Shown here piece by piece: positions 20,939 to 29,892 of a DNA stretch of 64,000 nt (position 1 is the first letter of the stretch; each line of letters begins with the position of its first letter). The notes below the pieces were generated by a model. That model was not told where the DNA came from and did no database searches. It saw only the letters and a list, made by a program, of their open reading frames with translations. Position numbers and translations under genes: made by a program. This DNA comes from Branchipolynoe longqiensis (lineage: Eukaryota; Annelida; Polychaeta; Phyllodocida; Polynoidae): positions 59,360,917 to 59,424,916 of the forward strand of contig CM059198.1 of assembly GCA_030323885.1 (NCBI GenBank), given 5' to 3'.

Positions 20939-21212
20939 CCGGTCGTAGTCTAAGTCCTTTGCCGCCATGCACTCAGTCAGTGAACTGTGCATCTATAGTG
21001 CGAGTATAGAATGCATTGACCATAGTCCGCTATAGTCCAAGGTTCCTCTATATATTCCAACCAACATATATAAATGAAAAAATGCACGACTAGCCTGCCA
21101 CTGTTGCACACTGTACGCGTTCCGCCGGGTGAAACAGTAACGTATCCCGGGGGGTGGCCTCTTGCCGGGGTCGAGTGGGTCAGTCCCGTCAACAGCAGCA
21201 GGCAGTCCAGTC

Positions 21213-21380
21213 AACCTTTCACAGCAAGTGATCTATACAAAGACTGAGGAATAAGTACAAAGAACTGCTGGTGGCAGCGCCACCGTAGGCGAATGTGCCA
21301 CAGCAAATCAATCTGAGTCCGTTAATAGACGATAACGGATCATAATAAAAATAGGAAAAATACCTCATACCGATGATTTA
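21213..21380 (-). repeat. Element B repeat A1, main part
   Basis: Matches A2 at 14354 on. It breaks at GATTTATA, where element C begins; the rest of A1 resumes at 23171. Confidence 0.8.
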
Positions 21381-21438
21381 TAAGGAGTATAATATATATT
21401 ATGCGTATATAAATGCCGGAGTTAAAGTACTTATTAAT

Positions 21439-21476
21439 ATTATCGTTCTGTAATATTATTATTACAGAACGATAAT
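21439..21476. repeat. Perfect 16-bp hairpin at deletion junction
   Basis: ATTATCGTTCTGTAAT, a 6-nt loop, then ATTACAGAACGATAAT. The left arm belongs to repeat A1 (also in A2); the right arm is found only here, where A1 joins the RNase H remnant. Confidence 0.9.
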
Positions 21477-21775
21477 TTGGGGTATGCTTGAGATGGTCTC
21501 CAGGCTGGGCGAATAGCACTGTCCTGATTATAACAGATAGCATGGTGGTACAGGCTGCGCTAAATACAGGCCGGTCCAAAAGTAAAGAGATTATGTCCTA
21601 TTTAAGGCGCTTTTTTGGCAAGCAGTAGAGCACTATTTCGTATTCGGTTCCATCTATATTAAGAGTGAGGTGAATGAGGTATGTGATGCTCTGTCCCGCC
21701 TGAACGAGCGAAGAAGTGGGGACAGGATCAGGGGATTGGATCGTGGCTATCTGCTATGCTGCAGCTCTGTGTTTG
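21477..21775 (+). pseudogene. Element C RNase H remnant
   Basis: C-terminal RNase H in shifting frames: a 'LEMVSRLG'-like block, 'VLIITDSMVVQAALNTGRS' and 'SEVNEVCDALSRLNERR'. The first Asp motif and the rest of pol are gone. Confidence 0.75.
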
Positions 21776-21779
21776 ACAA

Positions 21780-22808
21780 CCCATTCTTTTCTTACAGGGC
21801 TGGCGACCCTGGCAACGGAACAGAAGGCCTTCCAAGCGCAGTCATACGCAAAGAACTCTGTGGTAGCCAGGGGGGTCCAAACCAGGTAGTACCTAGAGTT
21901 TGTTGAACTGCACCTTGACGCTAGAGCACCCTTCCCATGCTTAGAGGAGCAGGTCGCATTGTACGCCGCCTGGTTGGCGCGGACCTTGAAGTATGGTTCT
22001 GTCCAAAACTACATCAGTGGGTTGAACCATTTTCTCAGGGCTAATGGCGAGCCCTCCATTGACTATGCTAACTTCATCCTAGCATCAACGTTGAAAGGTA
22101 TTAGACGGGTAAAGGGGGATGAGCCGAGGAGGGCTAGGCCTATCCTTCCGGACATGCTGAGGTCGATTTTTGACCTATTGACTTGCAGTAGAGGACACGT
22201 GGCATGGAGGGTGGCAGTCCTGTGCTCATTCAGGGGCCTTCTGAGAAAGTCCCAGGTGACTTCGTCGGAGTCTATGTTAAGAAGGTCGGACTTCCAGTTC
22301 CATGACTGGGGAATGTTGTTGCAGGTGCGTAGATCCAAAGCTATCCAGTTCCGGGAGAGAACTCTTGAGATCCCGATCGCGAGGTGTGCTGACAGGGATC
22401 TGTGTGCGGTGTTTTGGACTGAATACCATTTCCGCCAAATGCCTGCGGGAAGGGAGGAAGGGGCATTTAGGATACCAGGTGGGGGCCTCCTCTCTGGCCA
22501 TGCCTTACCACGTGTACCAGGACACACTGAGGTCTTTTGCGGCGAGGGAAGGTTTAGATACTGATCTGCTTTCGTCGCATTCATTGAGAAGGGGGGGCTG
22601 CACGTTCCCGCACATGTGTGGGGCGACTATTGAGGAACTGAAGGTTCGGGGGGACTGGGTCTCGGAAACTGTTTATGCGTATATTAAGACCCCGCTTGCC
22701 TGTAGGATTGTCAATGACATGCGGGTTGCGGCGACTTTGAGCTCTGGGCCGGCGGCAGATGGGGTGGTGGGAGGCTCTGGTGAGCCTCCTTTGGCATATA
22801 ATTGCTAG
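21780..22808 (+). pseudogene. Element C tyrosine recombinase (one frameshift)
   Basis: Integrase-type tyrosine recombinase in two frames. The first (to about 22490) holds 'WLARTLKYGSVQNYISGLN', 'LKGIRRVKGDEPRRARP' and box I 'CSFRGLLRKSQVT'. The second (to 22808) holds 'HSLRRGGCTFPHMCG' and 'KVRGDWVSETVYAYIKTP'. All four catalytic positions R, H-x-x-R and Y survive. A single frame change near 22490 (G-rich stretch) is the only break seen. The stop lies inside B1. Confidence 0.85.
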
Positions 22809-22877
22809 CCAGACAAGCAATAAAGATTTTCCATCCCATCTCCGCTTGTTTCTCCTTTTGATGTAGGCACATTTATA
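22793..22877 (+). repeat. Element C repeat B1
   Basis: 85 bp, GGCATATAATTGCTAGCCAG to GTAGGCACATTTATA; nearly identical to B2 at 23088-23172. Confidence 0.9.
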
Positions 22878-23087
22878 AGGAGTATAATATATATTATGCG
22901 TATATAAATGCCGGAGTTAAAGTACTTATTAATATTATCGTTCTGTAATATTATTATTCCAATATTGTCCAATCAATGCCTTACTTGTTAGCCCGGACCT
23001 GCCCTGCAGGTGCGCCAAAACGGCGGGTTCGGACGCCGGCCCTCCATATTGGTCAGTCTTCGGCCAGCTTTCAAACTTTAACCGGTA
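22878..23087 (+). repeat. Element C repeat A2
   Basis: Its first ~80 bp equal A1 at 21383-21463; the remaining ~130 bp, with a GC-rich centre, have no partner because A1 is cut short by the internal deletion. Confidence 0.85.
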
Positions 23088-23172
23088 GGCATATAATTGC
23101 TAGCCAGACAAGCAATAAAGATTGTCCATCCCATCTCTGCTTGTTTCTCCTTTTGATGTAGGCACATTTATA
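23088..23172 (+). repeat. Element C repeat B2
   Basis: 3' terminus of element C; the next bases continue element B's A1 repeat. Confidence 0.9.
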
Positions 23173-23259
23173 CACGTATATACATATACTAACTATATAT
23201 AGAGAGACAGAGGTCAATACATACAAATACAAATAAATATACGTGTGCATATGTACCTA

Positions 23260-23494
23260 TTAGCATGCATTAATAGTCCTGTCGGTTGGCACAACGTATG
23301 AGCCGCAGTCGCCGCAGTACCCGTCAGTAAATCGACTCTGGTTCGTCTGCGGCCCGCTGATCCCCGCAGTCGTCACGGTTCGCTGGTTCCCACCGGTTGT
23401 GTCGTCTGCTCGACCTGTGTCTGGTAAGTGGCTGGCCGGGACCGCAGCGCTGCTGTAGGTGGAGCCTGCCGCCCTACCCTGTACACCCTCCCAC
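23260..23494 (-). CDS. Possible terminal exon of a host gene
   Basis: Minus-strand frame from a good acceptor (CACTGCTTCAG|GTGGGAGG at 23494) to a TAA stop at 23260, 77 residues. The acceptor follows a very long C/T-rich tract (23515-23700 on the plus strand). Composition is unlike the nearby repeats: Ser/Thr/Gly-rich 'TTAGISGPQTNQSRFTDGYC' followed by a C-x-x-C pair and 'SYVVPTDRTINAC'. I do not recognise the protein. It could also be a chance frame in GC-rich DNA. Confidence 0.3.
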
Positions 23495-23514
23495 CTGAAG
23501 CAGTGAAGGGAGGG

Positions 23515-23700
23515 CGGTGTTGGTGGTTGTGGGTGTGGGGGGGGGGGTGATTGGTTGGTGTGAGAGTGGAGGCAGTGGGTGGGAAGTGGGAGATAGGAGC
23601 GGAGGGAAGGGGAGGGGAGGGGAGGGGAGGGGAGGGGGGGAGGGGGGGGGGAGGAGAGAAAAGGTAGGAGTGCAAGTGAAATGAGCGCTGGGGAGAAAGG
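23515..23700. repeat. G-rich tract with GGGGA repeats
   Basis: GGTTGTGGGTGTGGGGGGGG and then (GGGGA)n at about 23610-23650. It has G-quadruplex potential on the plus strand; on the minus strand it is a long polypyrimidine tract before the possible acceptor at 23494. Confidence 0.8.
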
Positions 23701-23708
23701 GGTATGTT

Positions 23709-24060
23709 GGACGGTTGTTGGAGTTTTCTGTCCTGTCAACATCTAACGTCATATCAGGACGGGTACCGAGTTGTGCCAGTGGGCAATCATGGCGACTTTA
23801 TAGTGCTGCCACACTAGGAGACCAGGCCGCCAGCACGATGCCACGATGTCCCACTCAGTCACATTATTCTGAGACTGAGCCAACCAGTCCTTGCCTTATC
23901 TTAACAATGCCGAGCACCTGGTTAGGAAGCGACAAGTATAATTGTTTACGTCATTGGTTTGACTTGACCAGGGTTCAAACCCAGAAACCCATGGGTTCGG
24001 ATCCCCTGATCTCCCAAAGCAGGAAACAGACGCTCAACTCATTCGGCCATCCCGTCTGGT
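23709..24060 (-). mobile_element. SINE S1 copy (full length)
   Basis: Defines family S1. In sense orientation there is a tRNA-like head (GATGGCCGAATGAGTTGAG, B box GGTTCGAACCC), then a ~330-bp body with AAACCAATGACTTAAAAATT, GGCAAGGACTGGTTGGCTCA and GGCAGCACTATAAAGTCGCC, and a tail GATGTTGCTAGGACGTAAAA followed by CAACAA or CCAACC repeats. This copy reads on the minus strand. A second truncated tail follows at 24063-24110. The opening of the tail strand (TTTTACGTCCT..CAACATCTAAGGTCAT) is reminiscent of Meta-type SINEs of invertebrates; that link is from memory. Confidence 0.85.
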
Positions 24061-24062
24061 AG

Positions 24063-24110
24063 GTTGGTTGTTGGAGTTTTACATCCTGGCAACATCTGAG
24101 GTCATATCAG
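24063..24110 (-). mobile_element. SINE S1 tail fragment
   Basis: Only the last ~50 bp of S1, placed directly against the head of the previous copy and ending abruptly at ATATCAG. Confidence 0.75.
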
Positions 24111-24120
24111 CTGTATAGCA

Positions 24121-24400
24121 GTGGTGTCCTTGGCGGAGTGGTTAGCGTATCCGACTTTTTTCTCATGACATCACCTCTGCCAATTTGGATGTTGACCGAT
24201 GTGTATATACTATAACCTGATAACCTGATAACTTACAACATCACCAAAGGCAAACTGCTCTCATGCCATGTCTATGTGGTGTAGGAGGTTTAACATCCTG
24301 TGGGTCGGCAAAAGTGTAGACTGTCTAATGGTGTTAACAAGACTGTCCAGACTTATCCATGATAGGCAGCATACATCTTCAAGAAAAAAGAAATCAGGTC
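24121..24400 (+). mobile_element. SINE S2 copy
   Basis: Defines family S2. The tRNA-like head GTGTCCTTGGCGGAGTGGTT (Leu/Ser-like) is followed by a body with ACTGCTCTCATGCCATGTCT, GTGGTGTAGGAGG, AAAGTGTAGACTGTCTAATG and AGACTTATCCATGATAGGCA. Other copies at 37968, 57745 (-), 62342 and 63655 (-). The B-box part of this head is missing, a small internal deletion. Confidence 0.75.
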
Positions 24401-25584
24401 GGGGAGGTGACGGGTAAGGAGGTCCCAACTGAGTGTTGCGTGAGTGTTGGGGGGGGGGGGGTCGGGGTGTGTGTGTGGGGGGATGTGTGAGCACGGTGGG
24501 GCTGGGTAGGGTGGGGGGAGGGTGACAGTCGAACCACTTCGTGTTGATGTTCTATATAATATTGATAATACACCTATCCAGGGCCGACTTCAAGGTCCAT
24601 CTCCGAGGCGTCTCCGCGATACTTTTTGGCTTATTTTCATTCAAGGTGCATCTCCGAGGCATCTCTTAGGCGTCTCCCTTTTCAGCCAGGAGACAAAAAG
24701 TGCCTCGAAAATGGCTGCCATATTCAGTGGTTTCAGCCCATCAGAGCGCTTCTTTTTCATTGCAAATGGCTCCAACAACCAATCATTAACCCACAAGCTT
24801 TCCTCATTTGGCGGAATCATTGCAACCAGCCGGGTTTGAAAAACAATTACCAAACCAGATCGTCAGATGGACCGGACCGGGGCATTCGCTTCATGTATGT
24901 GAGGTAGTGGGTTCACTCCGTGACCGAGTCAAACCAAAGACTCACAACGCCGATGCTTGTCGCAACCTTGCCTGACCGCTTTGCCCTTCTTTGATATTTG
25001 ATGGGTTGGTTGATGTCATCATGTAAAATTTTCAGATATAAAGACATATGAGGATATATGAACTCTACTATAATAAATTGCAACTTGTCTATAAAATGGT
25101 AAATGGTAATATATAAAACCAAAGGCATATGAGGGATATGTGGAGTTGGTAAACTATTACTCATTAAGTATAGAAATTGTATAGTAAAATAGTATAGAGG
25201 AAGAGTGTCACTTCTTAGATGGATAGTCTTTGGAGCAGTTGCCTCACATACCCCCTCCCCTCTAGAGTTATTTATGGATCTCTGCCCCAGAGACAGACCT
25301 AACCATGCCTTGGTGACAGGGCTATTGAACCCTCATTGGTGGTTAGAAGAATGCTTGTTAGGGATTGGAAGATTGGATCATGTGATCACCACCATCTTGG
25401 ATTCTAAAAGCTATAAAAGTAATAAATGAGAGAGTCTCACTCTCCTACCTTTCACTCTTTATCTACTTTCCTTCATTACCTGTATTGATTTCTCATTAGC
25501 CTGTCCACACCACTCACACCACCGGCCGTCGACTTTACAATCAAACAGGCTACCAAAGCAGATCCTCTATTCTCAACTGTCTTC
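24401..25584. other. No gene seen
   Basis: Begins with G-rich simple sequence (24450-24520), then mixed DNA. A tandem-looking pair of GGTCCATCTCCGAGGCGTCT and GGTGCATCTCCGAGGCATCT occurs at 24593-24670. GCTATAAAAG at about 25410 resembles a TATA element. No frame with splice or homology support. Confidence 0.4.
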
Positions 25585-25780
25585 TGGTTACAGAAAGAGA
25601 GGGCGCCATCGTCTCCAGTTCAAGGGTACCATCAAGAGAAACCTGAAGGTGAGAGACATTAAGACCGACTCGTGGACACAACTCTCACAGCACAGAGCTA
25701 AATGGAGCGCGGCAGTCAAGTAATGAAAGCAGTCTTTGTCGCATCGCGACTGACAGCATGATGATGATGGGTTGGTTGGC
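25585..25780 (+). mobile_element. LINE 3' end, second family
   Basis: A short frame ends 'LQFKGTIKRNLKVRDIKTDS' 'WTQLSQHRAKWSAAVK' and stop, the usual C-terminus of one type of non-LTR retrotransposon ('W..L..dR..WR..v'). It is followed by a 3' UTR GTCGCATCGCGACTGACAGC and a (ATG)n tail. The same 3' UTR is found inverted at 46013-46057. Confidence 0.7.
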
Positions 25781-25796
25781 TCTGTGTCGGCATACA

Positions 25797-25878
25797 ATCA
25801 TTGAGTGGGATATCAGGACATTTTGTTACGGCAGCATTGGGTATCCCAGGGAGGCAGTCCTATGAAGTCGCTATGAAC
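25797..25878 (+). mobile_element. SINE S1 fragment
   Basis: Body piece with GAGTGGGATATCAGGACATT and AGGCAGTCCTATGAAGTCGC, cut off where the next S1 copy begins. Confidence 0.6.
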
Positions 25879-26182
25879 GCGTATCGGTAGCCGGATCAGT
25901 AGAGCGCAGGCTTCCTATATGGGTGGTCAGGATTTCGAATCCAGGTCGAGTCAAACCAATAACTTACAACATTGATACTTGCCTATACCAGTATACTGGC
26001 GCTCAACATTACCAGGATAGGGCAAGGACTTATCAGCTCAACATTAGGATGATGTAACTGAGTGGGATATCGGGTCATGGTGCTGGTGGCCTGATCTCCC
26101 AGTGAGGCAGCACTATAAAGTCGCCATGAGTATGACCCTAGATGTGGCTAGGACGTGAAACACCAACAAGAAAACAAACGGT
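25879..26182 (+). mobile_element. SINE S1 copy with short-type tRNA head
   Basis: Head TAGCCGGATCAGTAGAGCGC with B box ATTTCGAATCC, joined to the S1 body at the usual GGTCGAGTCAAACC point; the tail is GGCTAGGACGTGAAACACCA. A ~60-bp stretch of the body before the tail is deleted. Confidence 0.75.
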
Positions 26183-26536
26183 ACCAGTGCTGGTGTGGCC
26201 TTATGCCCGGTACACACCTACCGTATACGATTCGCGCACTAAAACTGGATGGCCGACGCAACGCGTCACGACTCGGTCCATCCCGTTTGTGACTTAAAAC
26301 TGACGACAGGGGGTGCTCACATATACCAATCGGGTGTGCGCACATATACCGTCCGTTTCGCGACTGCGTTCCACGAACCTGGTGTATTTAGCGCGAACTA
26401 CACTCGCATCAGCGCCTCCTAGCAGTTGTTGATCGGCCGTCGGTCAGCAACGCTAGATGGCGCCAAGTTGTTTTTTATCGCTGCGACTGGCGTCGGGGCC
26501 GCGAACCACGTTGAGCCGTTTAAACTGAGCAGCAAC

Positions 26537-28233
26537 ATGGCGCCGCGTTCAACTGCTCAAAAGAGAGCCGTGGCTATTGGGCTTGATTTGCTTGTCATAC
26601 GCCGTCGCCGACGACGTCGGAAGATTGCTCGAAATGTGTGGGTTCGGCCACACATCGCTCATAGATCGGAGCTAGGAGCATTCAATGCCCTGATGGCTGG
26701 TCTACGCAGGGACGAGCCACAGGCCTTCACCAACTTCAGCCGTATGCCGTCGGATCGGTTCGACGAGTTGTTGCGCCTGGTAGAGGATCGTATCACGCGC
26801 CAAAACACCCGATATCGAGCGTCGATCTCGGCTGCGGAGAGGTTGGCCGTCACGCTGCGATTAATGGCAACTGGTAAGGACTTAACTTTATTTTCAACAT
26901 ATTTGTCTCCTTGTCAGATTCACGATATCGTTGCTCTGAGCTCACATTTAAATATATTCAAATTGAAATAAACCGAAATATGTAACCAAATAATTTAGTT
27001 TAGCAAACAAATTTTCTTAGTCCTTGTCATAGTTTTTAGGTGAATCCTTCCTGAGTCTGAGCTACCAGTTTTAAATCACGACAACTTCCAGGTTCTTAAT
27101 AACCAGTTGCATAAGATCGTCATCTCCTCCGTCGCCCTCCCATCTCTTGCGCTTTTTTTGGTTCACCCAATCTTGGGTGGACATTGGGGTGCTGGTCTTG
27201 GTGCGGAAGGATCCTACCTCTGGGGGATCGTCGCCGACGTTACTCAGATTTTGAGATGACACACTCGGGGTATCGGCGTCAGTCCCTGTCTCCTCATCGG
27301 CGTTGACAGCCGTCTCATCACGGTTTACCTGCAAGCGTGAATAGAGAAACAATTTAGTTTGTCGCCAAAAAACTTGTAACTTTATTTCTTGTGGTATTGT
27401 TGGATTTAAGTGTCGTTGTATTTTTGTTTTTGCAGACCCCGTCGAGCCCGGAGGAGTGGAGGAAAGTCGCTGACCAGTTTCAGGCTAGATGGAACTTCCC
27501 CAACTGTATCGGCGCCCTGGACGGGAAGCACATACACATCAAACCCCCACCACACTCCGGGTCGACATTCTACAACTACAAACACACGTTCAGCATCGTG
27601 CTGATGGCCCTAGTTGACGCCGACTATCGGTTCATCTTTGTCGATGTGGGATGCAACGGCCGGGTTAGTGATGGGGGCGTGTTTTCCGGATGCACCCTTC
27701 AAGAGGCTCTGGAGAACCACGCCGAGTCGTTCCCACCCCCCCAACCACTACCCGGGGATGATCGGCCTTTGGGGCATTACATTGTGGCGGACGATGCCTT
27801 TCCCCTCAAAGAGTATTTGATGAAGCCGTTCAGCCACAGAGACATGCGGATGGATCACCGGATCTATAATTATCGGCTGTCGCGCGCCCGACGTGTCGTT
27901 GAAAACGCGTTCGGAATCCTGTCCAACAGGTTCAGAGTGTTTTTGACGAACATAGCATTAGCGCCGGACAAAGTCGAGAAGATCGTCATGGCGGGCTGCG
28001 CCCTACACAATTTCCTGCGGGAAAAGATCGGCACCACAGCAACAGCTGACTACGAAGACCCTGCGACGCACTCGGTTACTCCCGGGTCATGGAGAAACGA
28101 TCGCGTGCTACGTCAGGCGACATTCCCATCGGGGACCAACTCAACGCAACGGGCCAAGACACAACGGGATTACCTCGTCGAATATGTGAACTCAGCGACA
28201 GGGTCAGTCCCGTGGCAGTCGGCCATGATCTAG
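26537..28233 (+). pseudogene. Harbinger transposase, central exon incomplete
   Basis: Exon 1 (26537-26873) starts 'MAPRSTAQKRAVAIGLDLLV', is Arg-rich, and ends 'AVTLRLMATG' at a GTAAGG donor. Exon 2 begins at 27040 (TTTTTAG acceptor) and gives 'ESFLSLSYQF', the right continuation, but hits TAA after 11 codons (27071-27073). The usual next ~30-40 residues (helical segment before 'TPSS') are not found. Exon 3 (27436-28233) is complete: 'NCIGALDGKHIHIKPP' (first Asp), 'HYIVADDAFPLKEY' (second Asp), 'YNYRLSRARRVVENAFGIL' (Glu), so the DDE triad is intact. The likely defect is a lost piece of exon 2; the minus-strand gene's last exon occupies that place. Confidence 0.85.
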
Positions 28234-29209
28234 ACTGTATATATGGCTTAACTAGTGTAAAACTTTTGGACTACCAGCAAGACTTCTCGATCTGTGATCA
28301 TACGTAGTCTATCGGAAATATATGTATATTTGTATATTTTTTAAATAAACTTTGTATAAATTTTAAATAAACCATTACTTTATAATTTAGAACTTATAAT
28401 TAGATAAGTATCGTTACCTCAGCACTTTCTTGACTGCATCTTGGCGACGGTAGTAGGTGGTTGCTGACACTCTGCCGTCGCTGCAAATGGGGTGCCAGGA
28501 ACGACAGCGACGTCTGGATCCATTTTTGATGGGCGGTCAGACGCTTCCCTGCTGAACCCGAGGCCGCTTGTTTACGAAAGCGTGTATACTGGGTTCGGAG
28601 ATTCGTCATCCGTTTCTGGATGGACGATGCTGTAAAAACAAATTATACCCGTCTTGTATTGTATTGTACAATATTTTTCGGCATGTTGACATACAACGCG
28701 AGCCGTTTCACGATTATAACAATTTTGTGGGTCATTTAGCTGATTATTTATGGCCATTATGGCCGTTCCGCGATTACGTTTCGCGATTAGTTACAGGTAA
28801 TTTGCAGTAGCCTTTTTTGTAAACTTTTCAACGACACAAAAAATGGCCTTTTCGTGAATAAGACAAATAAAGAAAGAACATTTATTCTCTACCGATGTGT
28901 TACTGTTACCCCGCTAACTTTGATTTGAAAACCAATAACTTAATGTAATTTTCATGTGAGAGCGACGACCTAAGCAGAAGCCATTTTCAACCACCGGCCC
29001 ATTTCACAACAATGACGACAAACAAAAATTACAATATTATTGGGAAAAACGGGCGTACCTGACTGTCCAATTTCTGCGGAGATCGCCGCCAACGCACTGA
29101 CTTTCTTGACCCGGTTGGAATAGTCTTGGCAGGACACATCAAACAGACATGGCATGGTTTGCCACATCTCTACCATTGCTACCTCCGCCTCGTTCGTCCA
29201 GTCCGCCAT
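27071..29209 (-). CDS. Harbinger MADF/Myb-like DNA-binding protein
   Basis: Three exons on the minus strand: 29209-29059 (ATG 'MADWTNEAEVAMVEMWQTMP'), 28629-28418, 27328-27071. Donors GTACGC and GTAACG, acceptors TTTTTACAG and ACGCTTGCAG; phases 1 and 0 join in frame. The first two exons encode a MADF/SANT-like fold: 'CLFDVSCQDYSNRVKK', 'AISAEIGQSG', 'RMTNLRTQYTRFRKQ', 'HQKWIQTSLSFLAP'. The last exon is acidic then basic, with 'DWVNQKKRKRWEGD' as a possible nuclear signal and 'DDDLMQLVIKNLEV' at the end. In this superfamily the protein helps the transposase bind TIRs and enter the nucleus (known). The gene looks intact, about 206 residues. Confidence 0.8.
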
Positions 29210-29747
29210 TTTGCATCGTTTTTGTATGGACACGGTCACATGACCCTTCCCGGCCCGGCGATTGGCTGATGCGCTAAAACCCCGACGCGATCGATCACCG
29301 ACTAGCACACACCTACCTTATACGATACGACTGACCGCTCACATATAACGATTCTCGAACGGGCCGATTCGTTTTTCGAATCGGTTGCGATTCGAGTTGT
29401 AAGCCCTAAAACTTAGTTTTATACGCGAATCGCAAGCGTCTAGTGTGCGCGGGGCTCGCACACCTAACGACTAAAACTCAGTTTTATGCGCGAAACGGGC
29501 AGTTTTAGATCGTATACGGGAGGTGTGTACTAGGCATTAGGCACTTTGTGGAGGTAAAACCCCGATCACCCATTCGATCTATGGAACCTCAGGTGCCGGC
29601 TATCGCATTATTTCTTCGGCTGTTTGAGGCCACCGTAGGTACGTGTGCAGGCATGTTTACCGTTAGCATCTTGCTACATATTGGCCTCCACAATAAATAA
29701 ATAAATGCGTGTATATATAATTATATGTCGTGGGGGTGACGAAAATG

Positions 29748-29835
29748 GGAAATATTGTGCATAGAGGAGGACTCGAACCCCTATCTCTTGCATTGCAGGC
29801 CAGTGTGCTAACCATTACACCAGCTAGGCCCCCAG
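29748..29835 (-). mobile_element. tRNA-like SINE S3, copy 1
   Basis: Minus strand: GGGGCCTAGCTGGTGTAATG (A box), CTGCAAT loop, B box GGGTTCGAGTC-like, then GCACAATATTTCCC. The acceptor stem pairs poorly, so it is not a working tRNA. The second copy is at 46405-46515. Confidence 0.65.
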
Positions 29836-29892
29836 ATGTTTTGTTTGGCTATCGTCTGACATGGATCTGACCATTTTCGGAATTTCCTATAA

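Larger units (their letters stand above)
18217..21115 (-). promoter_or_regulatory. Element B leader: ~170-bp tandem repeats, interrupted
   Basis: Four diverged copies, at about 18217-18366, 18367-18540, 20242-20435 and 20941-21115. They share GGTCGTAGTCTTAGT, the ATAGAATGCCGGCGTGCC block and a T/G-rich tail. Two DNA elements have inserted at unit boundaries. As in element A, a tandem array lies between A1 and gag. Confidence 0.65.
21383..23172 (+). mobile_element. YR element C: short, nested in element B
   Basis: Plus-strand Ngaro/PAT-type element with a partial A1 (21383-21463), RNase H end, recombinase, B1 (22793-22877), A2 (22878-23087) and B2 (23088-23172). gag, RT and most of RNase H are deleted. 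Both junctions with element B lie in ATTTATA, and B's A1 sequence continues after C's B2, so C inserted into B without a target duplication, as expected for YR elements. Confidence 0.85.
14246..23196 (-). mobile_element. YR element B: RT-less, multiply interrupted
   Basis: Minus-strand Ngaro/PAT-type element. A1 is 21213-21380 plus a piece at 23171-23196; coding remnants run 18060 to 14645; B1 14545-14636, A2 14354-14544 and B2 14246-14336 close the 3' end. Three later insertions lie inside it: the GC-rich transposon 18555-20241, the MITE 20436-20938, and YR element C 21383-23172, which splits A1. The RT domain is missing. Without the insertions the element would be about 5 kb. Confidence 0.8.
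26204..29536. mobile_element. PIF/Harbinger DNA transposon
   Basis: 3333 bp. TIRs TGCCCGGTACACACCTACCG and inverse TGCCTAGTACACACCTCCCG match 25 of 28. TTA flanks both ends (26201-26203, 29537-29539), the family's 3-bp TSD. It carries a transposase on the plus strand and a MADF/Myb-like gene on the minus strand, the classic pair of PIF/Harbinger elements. The exons of the two genes interleave at 27040-28630. An extra TIR-like copy occurs inside the right end at about 29303 (TAGCACACACCTACCTTATA). Confidence 0.93.

Noticed and set aside
24522..24839. Plus-strand frame of 105 codons
   Set aside because: Composition is ordinary but it starts in a G-rich simple repeat and spans an imperfect tandem repeat; no splice sites or motifs.
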